DNA from: Mucilaginibacter sp. SMC90
GTDB lineage: Bacteria > Bacteroidota > Bacteroidia > Sphingobacteriales > Sphingobacteriaceae
Assembly: GCF_022811725.1 (NCBI RefSeq)
Contig: NZ_CP094527.1
Coordinates: forward strand, 2,418,001-2,482,000
Direction: 5' to 3'
Length of the DNA: 64,000 nucleotides
Shown: piece by piece, positions 18,025-27,531 of the stretch
How the letters are laid out: each line of letters starts with the position of its first letter
Numbering within the stretch: the stretch's first letter is position 1
The notes under the pieces: model-generated
The model's database searches: none
What the model was told of the DNA's origin: nothing
The model's input: the letters and a program-made list of their open reading frames with translations, nothing else
Made by a program: the position numbers and the translations under genes

Positions 18025-20127
18025 TCAATTAGATGCTGCAACAAACGATTTGTTACGTTTTAAAACCACATAATTAGCGTGCAAATGCCGGGCCTGGCCC
18101 TCAATAGCCTGCACCACTTTAGGGGTATTTGTGGCATCAATAATTATGGTATGATATTCGTGATTTTTATCAATAATAGCAAGCGGAATTTTAGGATTGC
18201 TGGTAATGTACAGGTAGTCGGTTTTTTGTTTTGTTATTGATGAAGTATCCGAATATTCTTTATTAATAACTGTTATAGATTGGTGTCTGAACCTGATGAG
18301 GTTACCCTGTTTTTGTAAAAATGATGTCCGGATATCCTGATCTGGCTTATATAAAACAACGTCACTTATTTTACAGCTATCAAGATATGGCCTGATGGAG
18401 TAATTATAATTTTTATCGGTATCGGCAAGGTTACTTAATATAATGGCCTGGTTGCCGTTTTTAAATACCATGCCCACATTTTTGCGCAGGTTTAAAAAGG
18501 CAATGCTGTTTGTATCATATGAGCGATATCTTTTTACGATGATGCTTATGGCCAATAAAAATATCAATGCAATACCAGTGCGCAGCAGCCATGGTTTTCT
18601 ATCGTACAAAAAGTAAAACACGCATATAATAATGGCATAAAACAGCAGGTACTCGGTTGTGGTAAGCCATATTTTATTAATGCTTGCAAAGGGTAAATGC
18701 TCAACCCTTGCCAGTACGTAGTTCATGAACAGGATCGATTTTTCAAGGATCCAGGCAAGGGAAACAGATACATATGGAACCTGTGGCAGTAGCAGGTAAA
18801 AAATCCCGCTGTACATGATAACAGCAGTAGGAATCACAATAAACAAATTGCTAAACAGGAAATAAACCGGGAACTGGTGAAAATAAAAAGCACTCAGCGG
18901 AAAAGTGATGACCTGGGCGGCTATGGATACCGAACACAAAGCCCAGAGCTTATCAAGCCATTGATTATTTAAAGTAAACCAGGCATAAACCACCGGCTGT
19001 AAAACAACAAGCCCGGCTACCGCGAGGTATGAAAGCTGAAAGCCGACATCAGTTATCAGCAGTGGATTATACAATAGTAACATAAAAGCGGATACTGCAA
19101 GTATATTTAGATTGTTGATGTACCGGTTGTACGTTTTACCGATAATAACTGTACTGATCATTACCGCAGCCCGGCAAACCGCAGGCGAAAACCCGGTGAG
19201 CATAGCGTAATACCAGATAATGGGAATAATGATGATTGCTTTAATCAGCCTGCCATGTTTAAACCGGTTCAGGAAAGTGAGCATAAATGCCAGCAAAGCC
19301 CAAATGATGGCCACATGCGCGCCCGAAACTGAGAGTACATGGATGGTGCCCGTTTTGGAATAGGCTTGCAGGACATCTTCGCTTAAGTCGGCTTTATAGC
19401 CTAATATTAGGGTTGAAGCTACGGCAACAGCGTTTAGGTCATGCATTTGCTGCTTTAATTTTTGTATCATTTTCCTCCGTAGGGCCAGTGCATGTGCTAT
19501 AAACGGATTGCCGGTGTTTGACTGTAGCAACCGGTATTGTCCCGGATACAAAAACTCCTGGTAATAGATGTTTTGATGGGCGAGGTATTTTTTATAATTA
19601 AACTCGGCAGGGTTAAATGGCGGATCGATAGGGGCGTATTTACCGGGGATGAGCAGTTCATCACCGTAGGTTAGTTGCAAGGCGCTGCTATCTTTTATAG
19701 CGATCATCAGCGTTCCGGTTGATGCGGCTGGCTGTTTTTGATTCACGGTTGCAATAACGCTGGCCGTAAAACGTATAAGACCGTTTTTTAATTGAGGTTC
19801 ATTGTTAACGCGTACAAACAGTTTTTGTGCCTGGAGTTTGGAGAAATGGCTGGTGTTATTGAGTTCGTTATTGTTGATAGCCGCTATCCAGCCTGCGAGC
19901 AGCAATAACAGGTGAATGATTGAACCGCCCAGCCACCTTTTTTTATAAACTTTAAAGCGGGTATAATAAAAATTAAGCAGCAGGAACAAGATCATCAAGC
20001 TTGTAAAGCCAATGGCCAAGGGCATCAAATATACACCCGAACTGAAATTGATACCGATATTTATACCCAATAAAAAAGGGAGGAGTAAAATAACAACCGG
20101 GATTTCGCCCTTGTGCTTAGCGATCAT
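18025..20127 (-). CDS. ComEC/Rec2-family membrane protein without nuclease domain
   Basis: ComEC forms the inner-membrane DNA channel in natural transformation. This 700-aa version has N-terminal membrane helices, an OB-fold-like DUF4131 region (FVRVNNEPQLKNGLIRFTAS) and the competence core with the hallmark TGTIHVLSVSGAHVAIIW. Many more helices follow to about residue 530. The C-terminal part keeps a beta-rich stretch but has no HxHxDH metallo-beta-lactamase motif, so the nuclease activity of classical ComEC is missing or degenerate. No other competence genes lie nearby. Confidence 0.87.
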   Translation of the reverse strand: MIAKHKGEIPVVILLLPFLLGINIGINFSSGVYLMPLAIGFTSLMILFLLLNFYYTRFKVYKKRWLGGSIIHLLLLLAGWIAAINNNELNNTSHFSKLQAQKLFVRVNNEPQLKNGLIRFTASVIATVNQKQPAASTGTLMIAIKDSSALQLTYGDELLIPGKYAPIDPPFNPAEFNYKKYLAHQNIYYQEFLYPGQYRLLQSNTGNPFIAHALALRRKMIQKLKQQMHDLNAVAVASTLILGYKADLSEDVLQAYSKTGTIHVLSVSGAHVAIIWALLAFMLTFLNRFKHGRLIKAIIIIPIIWYYAMLTGFSPAVCRAAVMISTVIIGKTYNRYINNLNILAVSAFMLLLYNPLLITDVGFQLSYLAVAGLVVLQPVVYAWFTLNNQWLDKLWALCSVSIAAQVITFPLSAFYFHQFPVYFLFSNLFIVIPTAVIMYSGIFYLLLPQVPYVSVSLAWILEKSILFMNYVLARVEHLPFASINKIWLTTTEYLLFYAIIICVFYFLYDRKPWLLRTGIALIFLLAISIIVKRYRSYDTNSIAFLNLRKNVGMVFKNGNQAIILSNLADTDKNYNYSIRPYLDSCKISDVVLYKPDQDIRTSFLQKQGNLIRFRHQSITVINKEYSDTSSITKQKTDYLYITSNPKIPLAIIDKNHEYHTIIIDATNTPKVVQAIEGQARHLHANYVVLKRNKSFVAASN

Positions 20128-20211
20128 ATAAGATTGTTATTGCAGGTGACAACATGGTTATAGGTTAACCCAACAGGATTATAAAAATAAAGATAGTTTT
20201 TATACCGAAGA

Positions 20212-20547
20212 TTACAATTGGTCGCGAACTTCGAGCAAGAACTTTTTAAGGTTTTCAAGGGAGTCGATAACGCGCTGGTTATCTTTTGTATCACCCATAT
20301 TATTTTTAAGGTGATCTTTTGCTCCGTTCAGGGTATACCCTTTATCGCGGATGAGGTGGAAGATGATCTTGAAGTTTTCGATGTCTTCGGGGGTGAAATA
20401 CCGGTTGCCCTTTTTGTTTTTCTTGGGTTGTAATATTTCAAATTCCTTTTCGTAAAAACGTATAAGCGACTGATTAACATCAAACATGGCCGATACCTCG
20501 CCCATGGTGTAGTACATCTTGCTTATTTCACGTTCTTTATAAGGCAT
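20212..20547 (-). CDS. MerR-family transcriptional regulator
   Basis: This small regulator (111 aa) has an N-terminal winged helix: YTMGEVSAMFDVNQSLIRFY, then EKEFEILQPKKNKKGNRYF and a second helix-turn (TPEDIENFKIIFHLI). It lacks an effector domain and metal-binding cysteines beyond a short C-terminal helix. This form is common next to housekeeping genes in Bacteroidota. It is on the same strand as comEC, 84 bases upstream of it. Targets are unknown. Confidence 0.88.
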   Translation of the reverse strand: MPYKEREISKMYYTMGEVSAMFDVNQSLIRFYEKEFEILQPKKNKKGNRYFTPEDIENFKIIFHLIRDKGYTLNGAKDHLKNNMGDTKDNQRVIDSLENLKKFLLEVRDQL

Positions 20548-20562
20548 AATACAAATGTATCT

Positions 20563-20604
20563 ATTTGATTTCGGAATTGGGAATTTCGATTTCGGAATTT
20601 TGTA
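20563..20604. repeat. GATTTCGGAATT-type extragenic repeat
   Basis: GATTTCGGAATT occurs twice here with GGGAATTTC between the copies. Inverted-sense relatives (AATCCGATATCCGAAAT) lie at 21000-21017, upstream of alaS. The family recurs at 52262-52370. Confidence 0.5.
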
Positions 20605-20705
20605 TTAGCTTATATGCTTTCGCAATATTTGAAGTTGCCCTGCTCCGGCTTGGTGTGGGCTATTTCATGGCCTCTGGCTGCTGTATGTTAAATGGAAATA
20701 GTGTT

Positions 20706-20906
20706 TTATTTTGTTTCGCTCCAGGGCAGGGACGACGCTTTGCCCGCTAAAAAGTCGGCTTTACGGCTGGCCAGTTCTTTAGCCTGCTGTTCAAGAATGG
20801 CATCGTTTTCGTTATCTATACGATAGTTATAATCCAAACTATCAAGAAATGCCAGGAGTATTCTTTTCTCCTGTTCGTTTTGAATGTCTACTCTTAAAGT
20901 TTCCAT
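20706..20906 (-). CDS. orphan antitoxin-like small protein
   Basis: The ATG at 20906 gives METLRVDIQNEQEKRILLAF and a protein of 66 aa, and the upstream extension is less likely. The pattern of an N-terminal beta strand, a helix and a basic tail ending in SRKADFLAGKASSLPWSETK resembles addiction-module antidotes (…R..DF..GK….SWEE.K). No toxin gene follows. The 157 bases up to the MerR gene contain only a short open stretch and a GATTTCGGAATT-type repeat. It may be a solitary or orphaned antitoxin. Confidence 0.55.
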   Translation of the reverse strand: METLRVDIQNEQEKRILLAFLDSLDYNYRIDNENDAILEQQAKELASRKADFLAGKASSLPWSETK

Positions 20907-21043
20907 GTACAAATTTAAGGTAAATATGACAAATTGCATTAATTGTATCGACGAACGAGGGTAAAATCGACTTTAATTAATAAATAAATCCGAAATTGAA
21001 AATCCGATATCCGAAATAATTCAAAATCCTATCTTTGCTTCCT

Positions 21044-23683
21044 ATGACTGCTACTGAAATACGACAGGCTTTTCTTGATTTTTTTGTTTCAAAGGGACAC
21101 ACAATCGTTCCTTCGGCACCAATTGTGATTAAAAACGATCCAACCCTGATGTTCACCAACGCGGGGATGAACCAGTTTAAAGATATATTTTTAGGCGAAG
21201 CGGCACCCAAGGCCTCCCGCGTGGCGGATACGCAGCGTTGTTTGCGCGTATCGGGCAAGCATAACGATTTGGAAGAGGTTGGTATCGATACCTATCACCA
21301 CACCATGTTTGAGATGCTTGGCAACTGGAGCTTTGGCGACTACTTTAAAAAAGAAGCCATTGCCTGGAGCTGGGAGCTGCTTACCGAAGTGTACAAGCTG
21401 CCTAAAGACCGCCTGTATGTTACCTATTTTGAAGGCGACGAAAAGGAGGGCCTTGAAGCTGATACCGAAACCTACGAACTCTGGAAACAATACGTAGCTG
21501 AAGACCATATCCTCCGCGGTAACAAAAAAGATAACTTTTGGGAGATGGGCGAAACCGGCCCATGCGGTCCCTGTTCAGAAATTCACTTTGACAGCCGCCC
21601 GGATAATGAGCGTGCAGAAACAAGTGGAGCCACATTGGTAAACGCAGATCATGACCAGGTGATAGAGATCTGGAATGACGTATTTATGCAATTTAACCGC
21701 CTTAAAGGTGGCGTATTGCAACCACTGCCTAATAAACATGTGGATACCGGGATGGGCTTTGAGCGTTTAGTACGTGTGCTTCAAGGCAAAACATCAAACT
21801 ATGATACGGATGTTTTTCAGCCAATGATCCAGTTCATTGCCGAAAAATCGGGCAAAAAATATAACAGTGCTGCCAAACCTGGCGATGCCGACTGGAACGA
21901 TGCTGTAGCTATGCGCGTATTGGCGGATCATATCCGTGCTATCAGCTTTGCTATAGCTGATGGACAGTTACCGGCAAGTAACAAGGCTGGTTATGTAATC
22001 CGCAGGATTTTGCGTAGGGCGGTGCGTTATAGCTATCAAACTTTAGGTTTTAAGGAGCCTTTCTTTAATCAACTGGTGCCGTTATTGGCTGAACAGTTTA
22101 AAGGTGTGTTTGATGAGCTATTTTCTCAAAAGGATTTTGTGCAGAAGGTTGTTCTGGAGGAAGAAATATCTTTCTTAAGAACACTGCAGCAGGGTATTAG
22201 CTATTTTAACAAAAGCGTGATCGGAAATACTGATAAAGTTTTAAGTGGTGCCCTTGCATTCGAATTGTCTGATACCTACGGTTTTCCTATCGATCTCACC
22301 GAATTAATGGCTCGCGAAATTGGTTGGACAGTAGATATGAAAGGCTTTGAGGATGCCCTCCAAGAACAAAAAACTCGCTCCCGCGCTGCCACTGCCATTG
22401 ATACCGGCGACTGGATCGTATTAAAAGATGATGAGTCAGTTGAGTTTACCGGTTACGACGAAACCGAAACGGTTGCCCATATTGTAAAATATCGTAAAGT
22501 AACCGCTAAAGGTAAAGAGCAATACCAGTTGGTATTGGATAAAACACCTTTCTACGCTGAAAGTGGCGGCCAGGTAGGGGATAAGGGCGAACTGGTTTTT
22601 CCTGATGGAGAGATCATCCTGGTTACTGATACCAAAAAAGAAAACGGACTGATAGTTCATTTTACGGATAAACTGCCGCAGGATATTGACGATGCCTTAA
22701 CTGCTATTGTTGATCCGGCTTTACGTAGCCAGACTAATAGCAACCACTCAGCGACGCACTTGCTGCACGCCGCTATGAAACAGGTATTGGGCACGCACGT
22801 AAACCAGAAAGGGTCGTTAGTTAACGCTGATTACCTGAGGTTCGACTTTTCACACTTTGCTAAAGTTACCGACGAAGAACTGGCACAGATCGAGTCTATC
22901 GTAAACCAAAAGGTACGCGAAAACATCCCGCTTAAGGAAGAACGCAGCGTATTATATGCCGAAGCGATTAGCAGCGGTGTAACCGCCCTGTTTGGTGAAA
23001 AATATGGCGAGTATGTGCGCGTAATTACTTTTGATGATAACTTCAGCAAGGAGCTTTGCGGTGGTACGCACGTGAAAGCTACCGGGCAAATCGGTTTCTT
23101 CAAAATTATTGCCGAGAGCGCTGTGGCTGCCGGTGTGCGCCGTATTGAGGCCATTACCGGTGTTGCTGCCGAAAAATATATTGTTACCCAAAACGCTTTG
23201 GTTAACCAATTAAAAGAGCTGCTTAAAAATCCAAAGGATCTTTCAAAAAGCATTGAAGGATTGCTTGACGAAAATGCCAAACTGAAAAAAGAGATCGAAA
23301 AAACGATCCTCGAAAAATCATCAGGCTTAAAAACTGAATTGGCTCAAAAAGCCGAGGCTATTGGCGATATCAATTTCATTGCCCAAAAAGTGGCCCTGCC
23401 TAATGCAGATGCGGTTAAAAACCTGGCTTACCAGTTAAAAGACATCGTATCCAACCTGTTCCTGGTATTGGCAGCTGATTTTGATGGCAAGCCAAGCATC
23501 ACCGTAATGATTGCCGAAAACCTGGTGAAGGAAAAAGGCCTGCATGCCGGTAACATCGTAAAAGAGTTAGCTAAAGAAGTTAAAGGCGGCGGCGGTGGTC
23601 AGCCATTTTTTGCTACTGCCGGCGGCAGCGATGTAAGTGGGTTGGATAATGTGCTGGTAAAAGCGAAGAGTTTTGTAAAGTAA
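21044..23683 (+). CDS. alaS: alanine--tRNA ligase
   Basis: AlaRS charges tRNA-Ala and edits mischarged Ser/Gly. The ATG at 21044 (MTATEIRQAFLDFF) is preferred over an upstream TTG, giving 879 aa, which is full length. Class II motifs include FEMLGNWSFGDYFKKEA and NAGMNQFKDIFLG. The editing domain shows HSATHLLHAA and LCGGTHV, which together make the zinc-binding HxxxH…CxxxH site. A C-terminal oligomerisation/C-Ala region ends in KGGGGGQPFFATAGG. The promoter region contains an extragenic repeat. Confidence 0.98.
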   Translation: MTATEIRQAFLDFFVSKGHTIVPSAPIVIKNDPTLMFTNAGMNQFKDIFLGEAAPKASRVADTQRCLRVSGKHNDLEEVGIDTYHHTMFEMLGNWSFGDYFKKEAIAWSWELLTEVYKLPKDRLYVTYFEGDEKEGLEADTETYELWKQYVAEDHILRGNKKDNFWEMGETGPCGPCSEIHFDSRPDNERAETSGATLVNADHDQVIEIWNDVFMQFNRLKGGVLQPLPNKHVDTGMGFERLVRVLQGKTSNYDTDVFQPMIQFIAEKSGKKYNSAAKPGDADWNDAVAMRVLADHIRAISFAIADGQLPASNKAGYVIRRILRRAVRYSYQTLGFKEPFFNQLVPLLAEQFKGVFDELFSQKDFVQKVVLEEEISFLRTLQQGISYFNKSVIGNTDKVLSGALAFELSDTYGFPIDLTELMAREIGWTVDMKGFEDALQEQKTRSRAATAIDTGDWIVLKDDESVEFTGYDETETVAHIVKYRKVTAKGKEQYQLVLDKTPFYAESGGQVGDKGELVFPDGEIILVTDTKKENGLIVHFTDKLPQDIDDALTAIVDPALRSQTNSNHSATHLLHAAMKQVLGTHVNQKGSLVNADYLRFDFSHFAKVTDEELAQIESIVNQKVRENIPLKEERSVLYAEAISSGVTALFGEKYGEYVRVITFDDNFSKELCGGTHVKATGQIGFFKIIAESAVAAGVRRIEAITGVAAEKYIVTQNALVNQLKELLKNPKDLSKSIEGLLDENAKLKKEIEKTILEKSSGLKTELAQKAEAIGDINFIAQKVALPNADAVKNLAYQLKDIVSNLFLVLAADFDGKPSITVMIAENLVKEKGLHAGNIVKELAKEVKGGGGGQPFFATAGGSDVSGLDNVLVKAKSFVK

Positions 23684-23700
23684 ATAACCTTAACACCATG

Positions 23701-23825
23701 CCATTGCGAGCGCAGCGCGGCAATCTCTTAGCTATTCTATCGGATATGCAAGGCCGTTGTGCATGGGCTACGAGATTGCCGCGTCGCCCCCAAGGCTCTG
23801 CCCCGGAAGGCTCCTCGCAATGACA
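23701..23825. repeat. CATTGCGAG palindromic repeat, copy 1
   Basis: The element opens with CCATTGCGAG and closes with CTCGCAATGACA. Inside, CGGCAATCTC is answered by GAGATTGCCGC. It can fold into a long hairpin and lies just after alaS. Related copies sit at 35386-35494 and 37571-37655. Confidence 0.8.
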
Positions 23826-23856
23826 TTTCGGGTTATAAAAGACATATCGGTTATAA

Positions 23857-23892
23857 AAAACGACCGCCTCAACAGAAGCGGTCGTTTTATTT
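23857..23892. terminator. terminator between alaS and the convergent secreted-protein gene
   Basis: AAAACGACCGC (23857-23867) pairs perfectly with GCGGTCGTTTT (23878-23888). A and T tracts on both sides allow use from either direction. Confidence 0.88.
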
Positions 23893-23915
23893 TGTATATA
23901 AAATCTTAATAAATA

Positions 23916-24428
23916 TTAATGGTGATGACCATTATTGTGTACACGGTGATCAACTACACGGGTGCGTTTAACTACTTTTGTATGCGGCCTTGAGTTATGA
24001 TTTACAACCCTGGTACGGTTCACTACATGTGTACGGTTTACAACCCTGGTACGGTAATTATCACGAACAATCACATTGCGGGTACCACGGTAGCGCGAAT
24101 AAGTATCACGGTCATGTGCAAAATAAGTATATGGTCTTGGCCGGTTTACCGCTACTTTGTAACCTGTTGCAATATTATAACTTGCATAACGAGGGGGTAA
24201 AGCGGCCCTTCTAACCCATCTGCCGCCATCTAAATAAACATATTGGTGCGTAGGAACATAATAATAGCTCTCAACATCGGGCAGGTAATAATAGTTAACC
24301 CCTGCATATTCGGCTGGAGGGTTCCACAAACCAACGTTTACATTTAAACTTACCTGTGCATTTGCTTTTGTAACCGAAGCTGCAAGTACAAAACATCCCG
24401 CAAGCATTCCTAAAATTAATTTTTTCAT
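23916..24428 (-). CDS. secreted basic protein with RVVNRT tandem repeats
   Basis: I do not recognise a named family. The 170-aa product has a signal peptide (MKKLILGMLAGCFVLAAS, cleavage near NAQV), then a Tyr/Pro-rich part (NYYYLPDVESYYYVP) resembling small Bacteroidota envelope proteins. The strongly basic tail is built from short repeats: TRVVNRTHVVNRTRVVNH, then TKVVKRTRVVDHRVHN and a HHH end. The repeats are Arg/Val/Asn/His rich and might bind nucleic acid, polysaccharide or metal. It has its own promoter region. Confidence 0.75.
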   Translation of the reverse strand: MKKLILGMLAGCFVLAASVTKANAQVSLNVNVGLWNPPAEYAGVNYYYLPDVESYYYVPTHQYVYLDGGRWVRRAALPPRYASYNIATGYKVAVNRPRPYTYFAHDRDTYSRYRGTRNVIVRDNYRTRVVNRTHVVNRTRVVNHNSRPHTKVVKRTRVVDHRVHNNGHHH

Positions 24429-24806
24429 GGTGTCTGTCTAAGTATGCGGCACTTAATCAATTTCTGTGCCTTTATAAAATAGACGGGTTCAGTTGCCGAA
24501 GGTTTAAATGTTAATTATTGCCGGGTACAAGCTTTTGCTCTTTAGCCCCGGGAAAATGCAGGAAGTTGGATTTTTTAGGTTTAATGTCTTTTATTATAAA
24601 AACTTTAATATGCTAACCGTAGTTGCTACGGTTAGCACACATCATTGATTATGTGTAGTAAACTGTAAACCTGATGTTTCCTACCGTATAAGTATATTAT
24701 TGCATCTTTACCGTTGTTTTTAAAAGCAAAATGGTGCCGATAGTGTATTAATCTTTATATATTTGGTTTTTATAGCTCAGTAAATCATAGCTGAATTTTT
24801 ATTTTT
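24429..24806. promoter_or_regulatory. divergent gap with a perfect hairpin and a -7-like element upstream of gatB
   Basis: These 378 bases hold no ORF or RNA gene that I recognise. A perfect inverted repeat, GCTAACCGTAG/CTACGGTTAGC (11-bp arms, TTG loop), lies at 24612-24636. It lacks a T tract, so it is unlikely to be a terminator. TATATTTG at 24758-24765 matches the Bacteroidota -7 consensus 41 bases before gatB, but no -33 element is at proper spacing. Confidence 0.5.
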
Positions 24807-26276
24807 ATGACAGTTCTCTCAGACGGGATAGCCGAAAAGTACGAGTTGGTAATAGGCCTCGAAGTACATGCGCAGCTATCTACATCAAGTAAGGTATTCT
24901 CTGCAGATTCAGCTGCTTTTGGTGCCGAACCTAACCGCCATGTTAGTGCGGTATCGCTGGGGCATCCCGGTACCTTGCCTTTTATTAATAAAAAAGCAGT
25001 TGAATATGCCGTTAAAATGGGCCTGGCCTGTAATTGCACTATCAACCTGAACAATAGCTTTGCCCGTAAAAATTATTTTTATGCCGATTTGCCTAAGGGT
25101 TACCAGATCAGTCAGGATCAGGCACCCATTTGTCTTAACGGTTTTGTGCCTGTAAAACTGGCTGATGGTACCGAAAAGAACATCGCGTTGCACCATATCC
25201 ATATGGAAGAGGATGCCGGTAAAAGTATGCACGATCAGCACCATGCCGATTCACTGATCGACCTGAACCGTGCCGGTGTGCCGTTGGTTGAGATCGTGTC
25301 TGAACCAGATATGCGCAGTGCCGAAGAGGCTGGCCAGTTCCTGACCGAAACCCGTAAACTGCTCCGCTACCTTGATATTTGCGACGGCAATATGGAAGAA
25401 GGCAGCATGCGCTGCGATGCCAATATATCGGTAAGGCTTAAAGGCGCTACAGTTTATGGTAACCGTTGCGAGGTTAAAAACCTTAATTCCATCCGTAACG
25501 TGCAGCGTGCCATTGAGCACGAGTTTGTGCGCCAGGTAAACATTATTGAAGCAGGTGGCCATATCGACCAAAATACACTGAATTTTAACGCTGATACCGG
25601 CGAAACCTCGGTGCTTCGCTCAAAAGAAATGGCTAACGATTACCGCTATTTCCCCGAGCCCGACCTGCCGCCGTTGAAACTCAGCAATGAATATGTAGAA
25701 AATATACGTAAAGGTTTGCCTGCATTACCGGCACAGCTGTTCCATAAGTATATTGAGCAATTAGGCCTAACGGCATATGATGCGTCGGTTATCACCGCTG
25801 ATAGGGATACCGCTTTTTATTTTGAATCGCTGATAAAACATACCGATCATTATAAAGCCGCGGCCAACTTGCTTATGGGTGCGGTGCGTTCGTACCTGAA
25901 TGATCATAACCAAACCATTGGTAACTTTGCTGTTACGCCGCAAAACCTTGCCGCCCTCATCAAACTAATTGACACCGGGGTGATAAATAATTCTGTAGCT
26001 TCGCACAAATTATTCCCCGCCATGATCAAAGAACCGGGAAAAAAACCGGATGATCTGGCTAAGGAACTTAACTTGCTGATCAGTGCTGATGGCGATGACG
26101 TAACCCGTTTTATTAAGGATGCTATCGCTAAATTCCCTGACAAGGTTAAGGAATACCAAAAGGGGAAAAAGGGCGTTTTAGGCCTGTTTATGGGCGAGAT
26201 CATGAAAAGCTCAAAAGGCAAGATCGACCCGCAGAAAACTAACCAGCTATTGATAAAGGAATTAGAAGCTAAATAA
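24807..26276 (+). CDS. gatB: Asp/Glu-tRNA amidotransferase subunit B
   Basis: GatB is the kinase/amidotransferase subunit of GatCAB, which turns Glu-tRNA-Gln or Asp-tRNA-Asn into the amide forms. At 489 aa it has typical length. Landmarks are GLEVHAQLSTSSKVFS, DLNRAGVPLVEIVSEPDMRS, SMRCDANISVR and NDYRYFPEPDLPPL, with a YqeY-like helical tail from about residue 340. The gatA and gatC genes are not here. The stop codon touches the next ATG with no spacer. Confidence 0.97.
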   Translation: MTVLSDGIAEKYELVIGLEVHAQLSTSSKVFSADSAAFGAEPNRHVSAVSLGHPGTLPFINKKAVEYAVKMGLACNCTINLNNSFARKNYFYADLPKGYQISQDQAPICLNGFVPVKLADGTEKNIALHHIHMEEDAGKSMHDQHHADSLIDLNRAGVPLVEIVSEPDMRSAEEAGQFLTETRKLLRYLDICDGNMEEGSMRCDANISVRLKGATVYGNRCEVKNLNSIRNVQRAIEHEFVRQVNIIEAGGHIDQNTLNFNADTGETSVLRSKEMANDYRYFPEPDLPPLKLSNEYVENIRKGLPALPAQLFHKYIEQLGLTAYDASVITADRDTAFYFESLIKHTDHYKAAANLLMGAVRSYLNDHNQTIGNFAVTPQNLAALIKLIDTGVINNSVASHKLFPAMIKEPGKKPDDLAKELNLLISADGDDVTRFIKDAIAKFPDKVKEYQKGKKGVLGLFMGEIMKSSKGKIDPQKTNQLLIKELEAK

Positions 26277-27425
26277 ATGAAAGTTAAAAATATGGCTGCT
26301 GCCGGCGCATTGTTGTTGCTTAGCGCAGGTATGTACTCTTGTAAAAACAAATCGCAGTTCAGCGTTTCAGGAACTATAAAAAATCCGGGTGCCCTTAAGG
26401 CTGTTTATTTGATTGAGGCCGATAGCTCGGGTTTAAAAATTGTTGACTCAACCTCACTGGGCGAAGGCGGCAAATTTGAGTTTAAGCATGTTGCACTTTA
26501 CCCAAACCTGTTTAAGCTTCGCGTGGGCAATACCGGTCCGCAGGGCAGCGAAATGCAGGGCGAAAACCTGTACGATTTCATTGCTAAAAACGGTGATGAT
26601 ATTGATTTTGAAACAGATAATAACGATAAAAAGCACGAGTATACCATTAAAGGCTCTGATGATTCGGATAAAATAAAAGAGTTTAACCGCATCAGCAATC
26701 TTTATGGCGATAAAAATGCAAAACTATTTGCCGAGTACCAGGAAAAATCGCACGGTGAGCGTAACGATTCGTTGCTGAAAGTATACATGCCTATATTTTT
26801 AAAGAATGTGAACGAAAGCGGTGAGGCTGTTTTGAAATTTGTGAACGATAACAAAAAATCGCTTGCAGGTTTTTATGCGGCTACCACGCTCGATCCTACA
26901 AAATATGAAGCACAGTTGATCAAGTTTGCCGATGATATCCGTGGTGATTTTAAAGATAACCCTACGGTACAAAAATTCATTGCGCAGATGGATAAGGCTA
27001 AGCCGATTTCAATAGGTCATAAAGCGCCGGAATTTACTGTTAACGGTATTGATGGCAAACAAATCAGTTTGGCCGACTATAAAGGTAAATATGTGATGAT
27101 TGATTTTTGGGCTTCATGGTGCCAGCCTTGTCGCCAGGAAAACCCAAATGTGGTTAAACAGTATAATAATTTTAAAGGTAAAGGTTTTAATATTTTAGGT
27201 GTTTCGCTTGATAAGGACAAAGCTCCGTGGCAAAAAGCTGTTAGTGATGATAAACTTGCCTGGGCACACGGATCTGATTTAAATGGCTTTGAAGGCCCTA
27301 CAGAAAGGCTTTACCATATTGAAGCTATCCCCTCAAATTTCATTATCGACCCGCAGGGAAACATTGTTGCCAAGAATATTACAGGCGCCGATCTTGAAGC
27401 TTTTTTAAATAAAACATTTAAATAG
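26277..27425 (+). CDS. TlpA-like thioredoxin lipoprotein with DUF4369 N-domain
   Basis: This predicted envelope thiol-disulfide protein has 382 aa. A lipoprotein signal ends in MYSC (Cys22). Residues about 25-130 (FSVSGTIKNPGALKAVYLI) form the DUF4369 domain common in Bacteroidota. After a helical linker, the AhpC/TSA-thioredoxin domain has DFWASWCQPCRQENP with the redox pair Cys282-x-x-Cys285 and a cis-Pro context EAIPSNFIID. It starts directly after the gatB stop, so the two are read together. Partners are unknown. Confidence 0.93.
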   Translation: MKVKNMAAAGALLLLSAGMYSCKNKSQFSVSGTIKNPGALKAVYLIEADSSGLKIVDSTSLGEGGKFEFKHVALYPNLFKLRVGNTGPQGSEMQGENLYDFIAKNGDDIDFETDNNDKKHEYTIKGSDDSDKIKEFNRISNLYGDKNAKLFAEYQEKSHGERNDSLLKVYMPIFLKNVNESGEAVLKFVNDNKKSLAGFYAATTLDPTKYEAQLIKFADDIRGDFKDNPTVQKFIAQMDKAKPISIGHKAPEFTVNGIDGKQISLADYKGKYVMIDFWASWCQPCRQENPNVVKQYNNFKGKGFNILGVSLDKDKAPWQKAVSDDKLAWAHGSDLNGFEGPTERLYHIEAIPSNFIIDPQGNIVAKNITGADLEAFLNKTFK

Positions 27426-27531
27426 CCTCAACTTACGGTTAATATAAGGTAACGTTTAACAATTTGTTAATATTAACTTAACCATTAGCTGTTGTAAAGC
27501 GTATACTTTTATACAAAAAAATTAACGCAAC

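Noticed and set aside
20548..20705. A toxin gene partnering the antitoxin-like protein at 20706
   Set aside because: Only about 25 codons of open frame and repeat DNA lie between it and the MerR gene, with no toxin motif.
23997..24214. Short plus-strand ORFs opposite the RVVNRT-repeat protein
   Set aside because: They are by-products of the repeated codons. The minus-strand gene has a signal peptide and a start in a suitable position.
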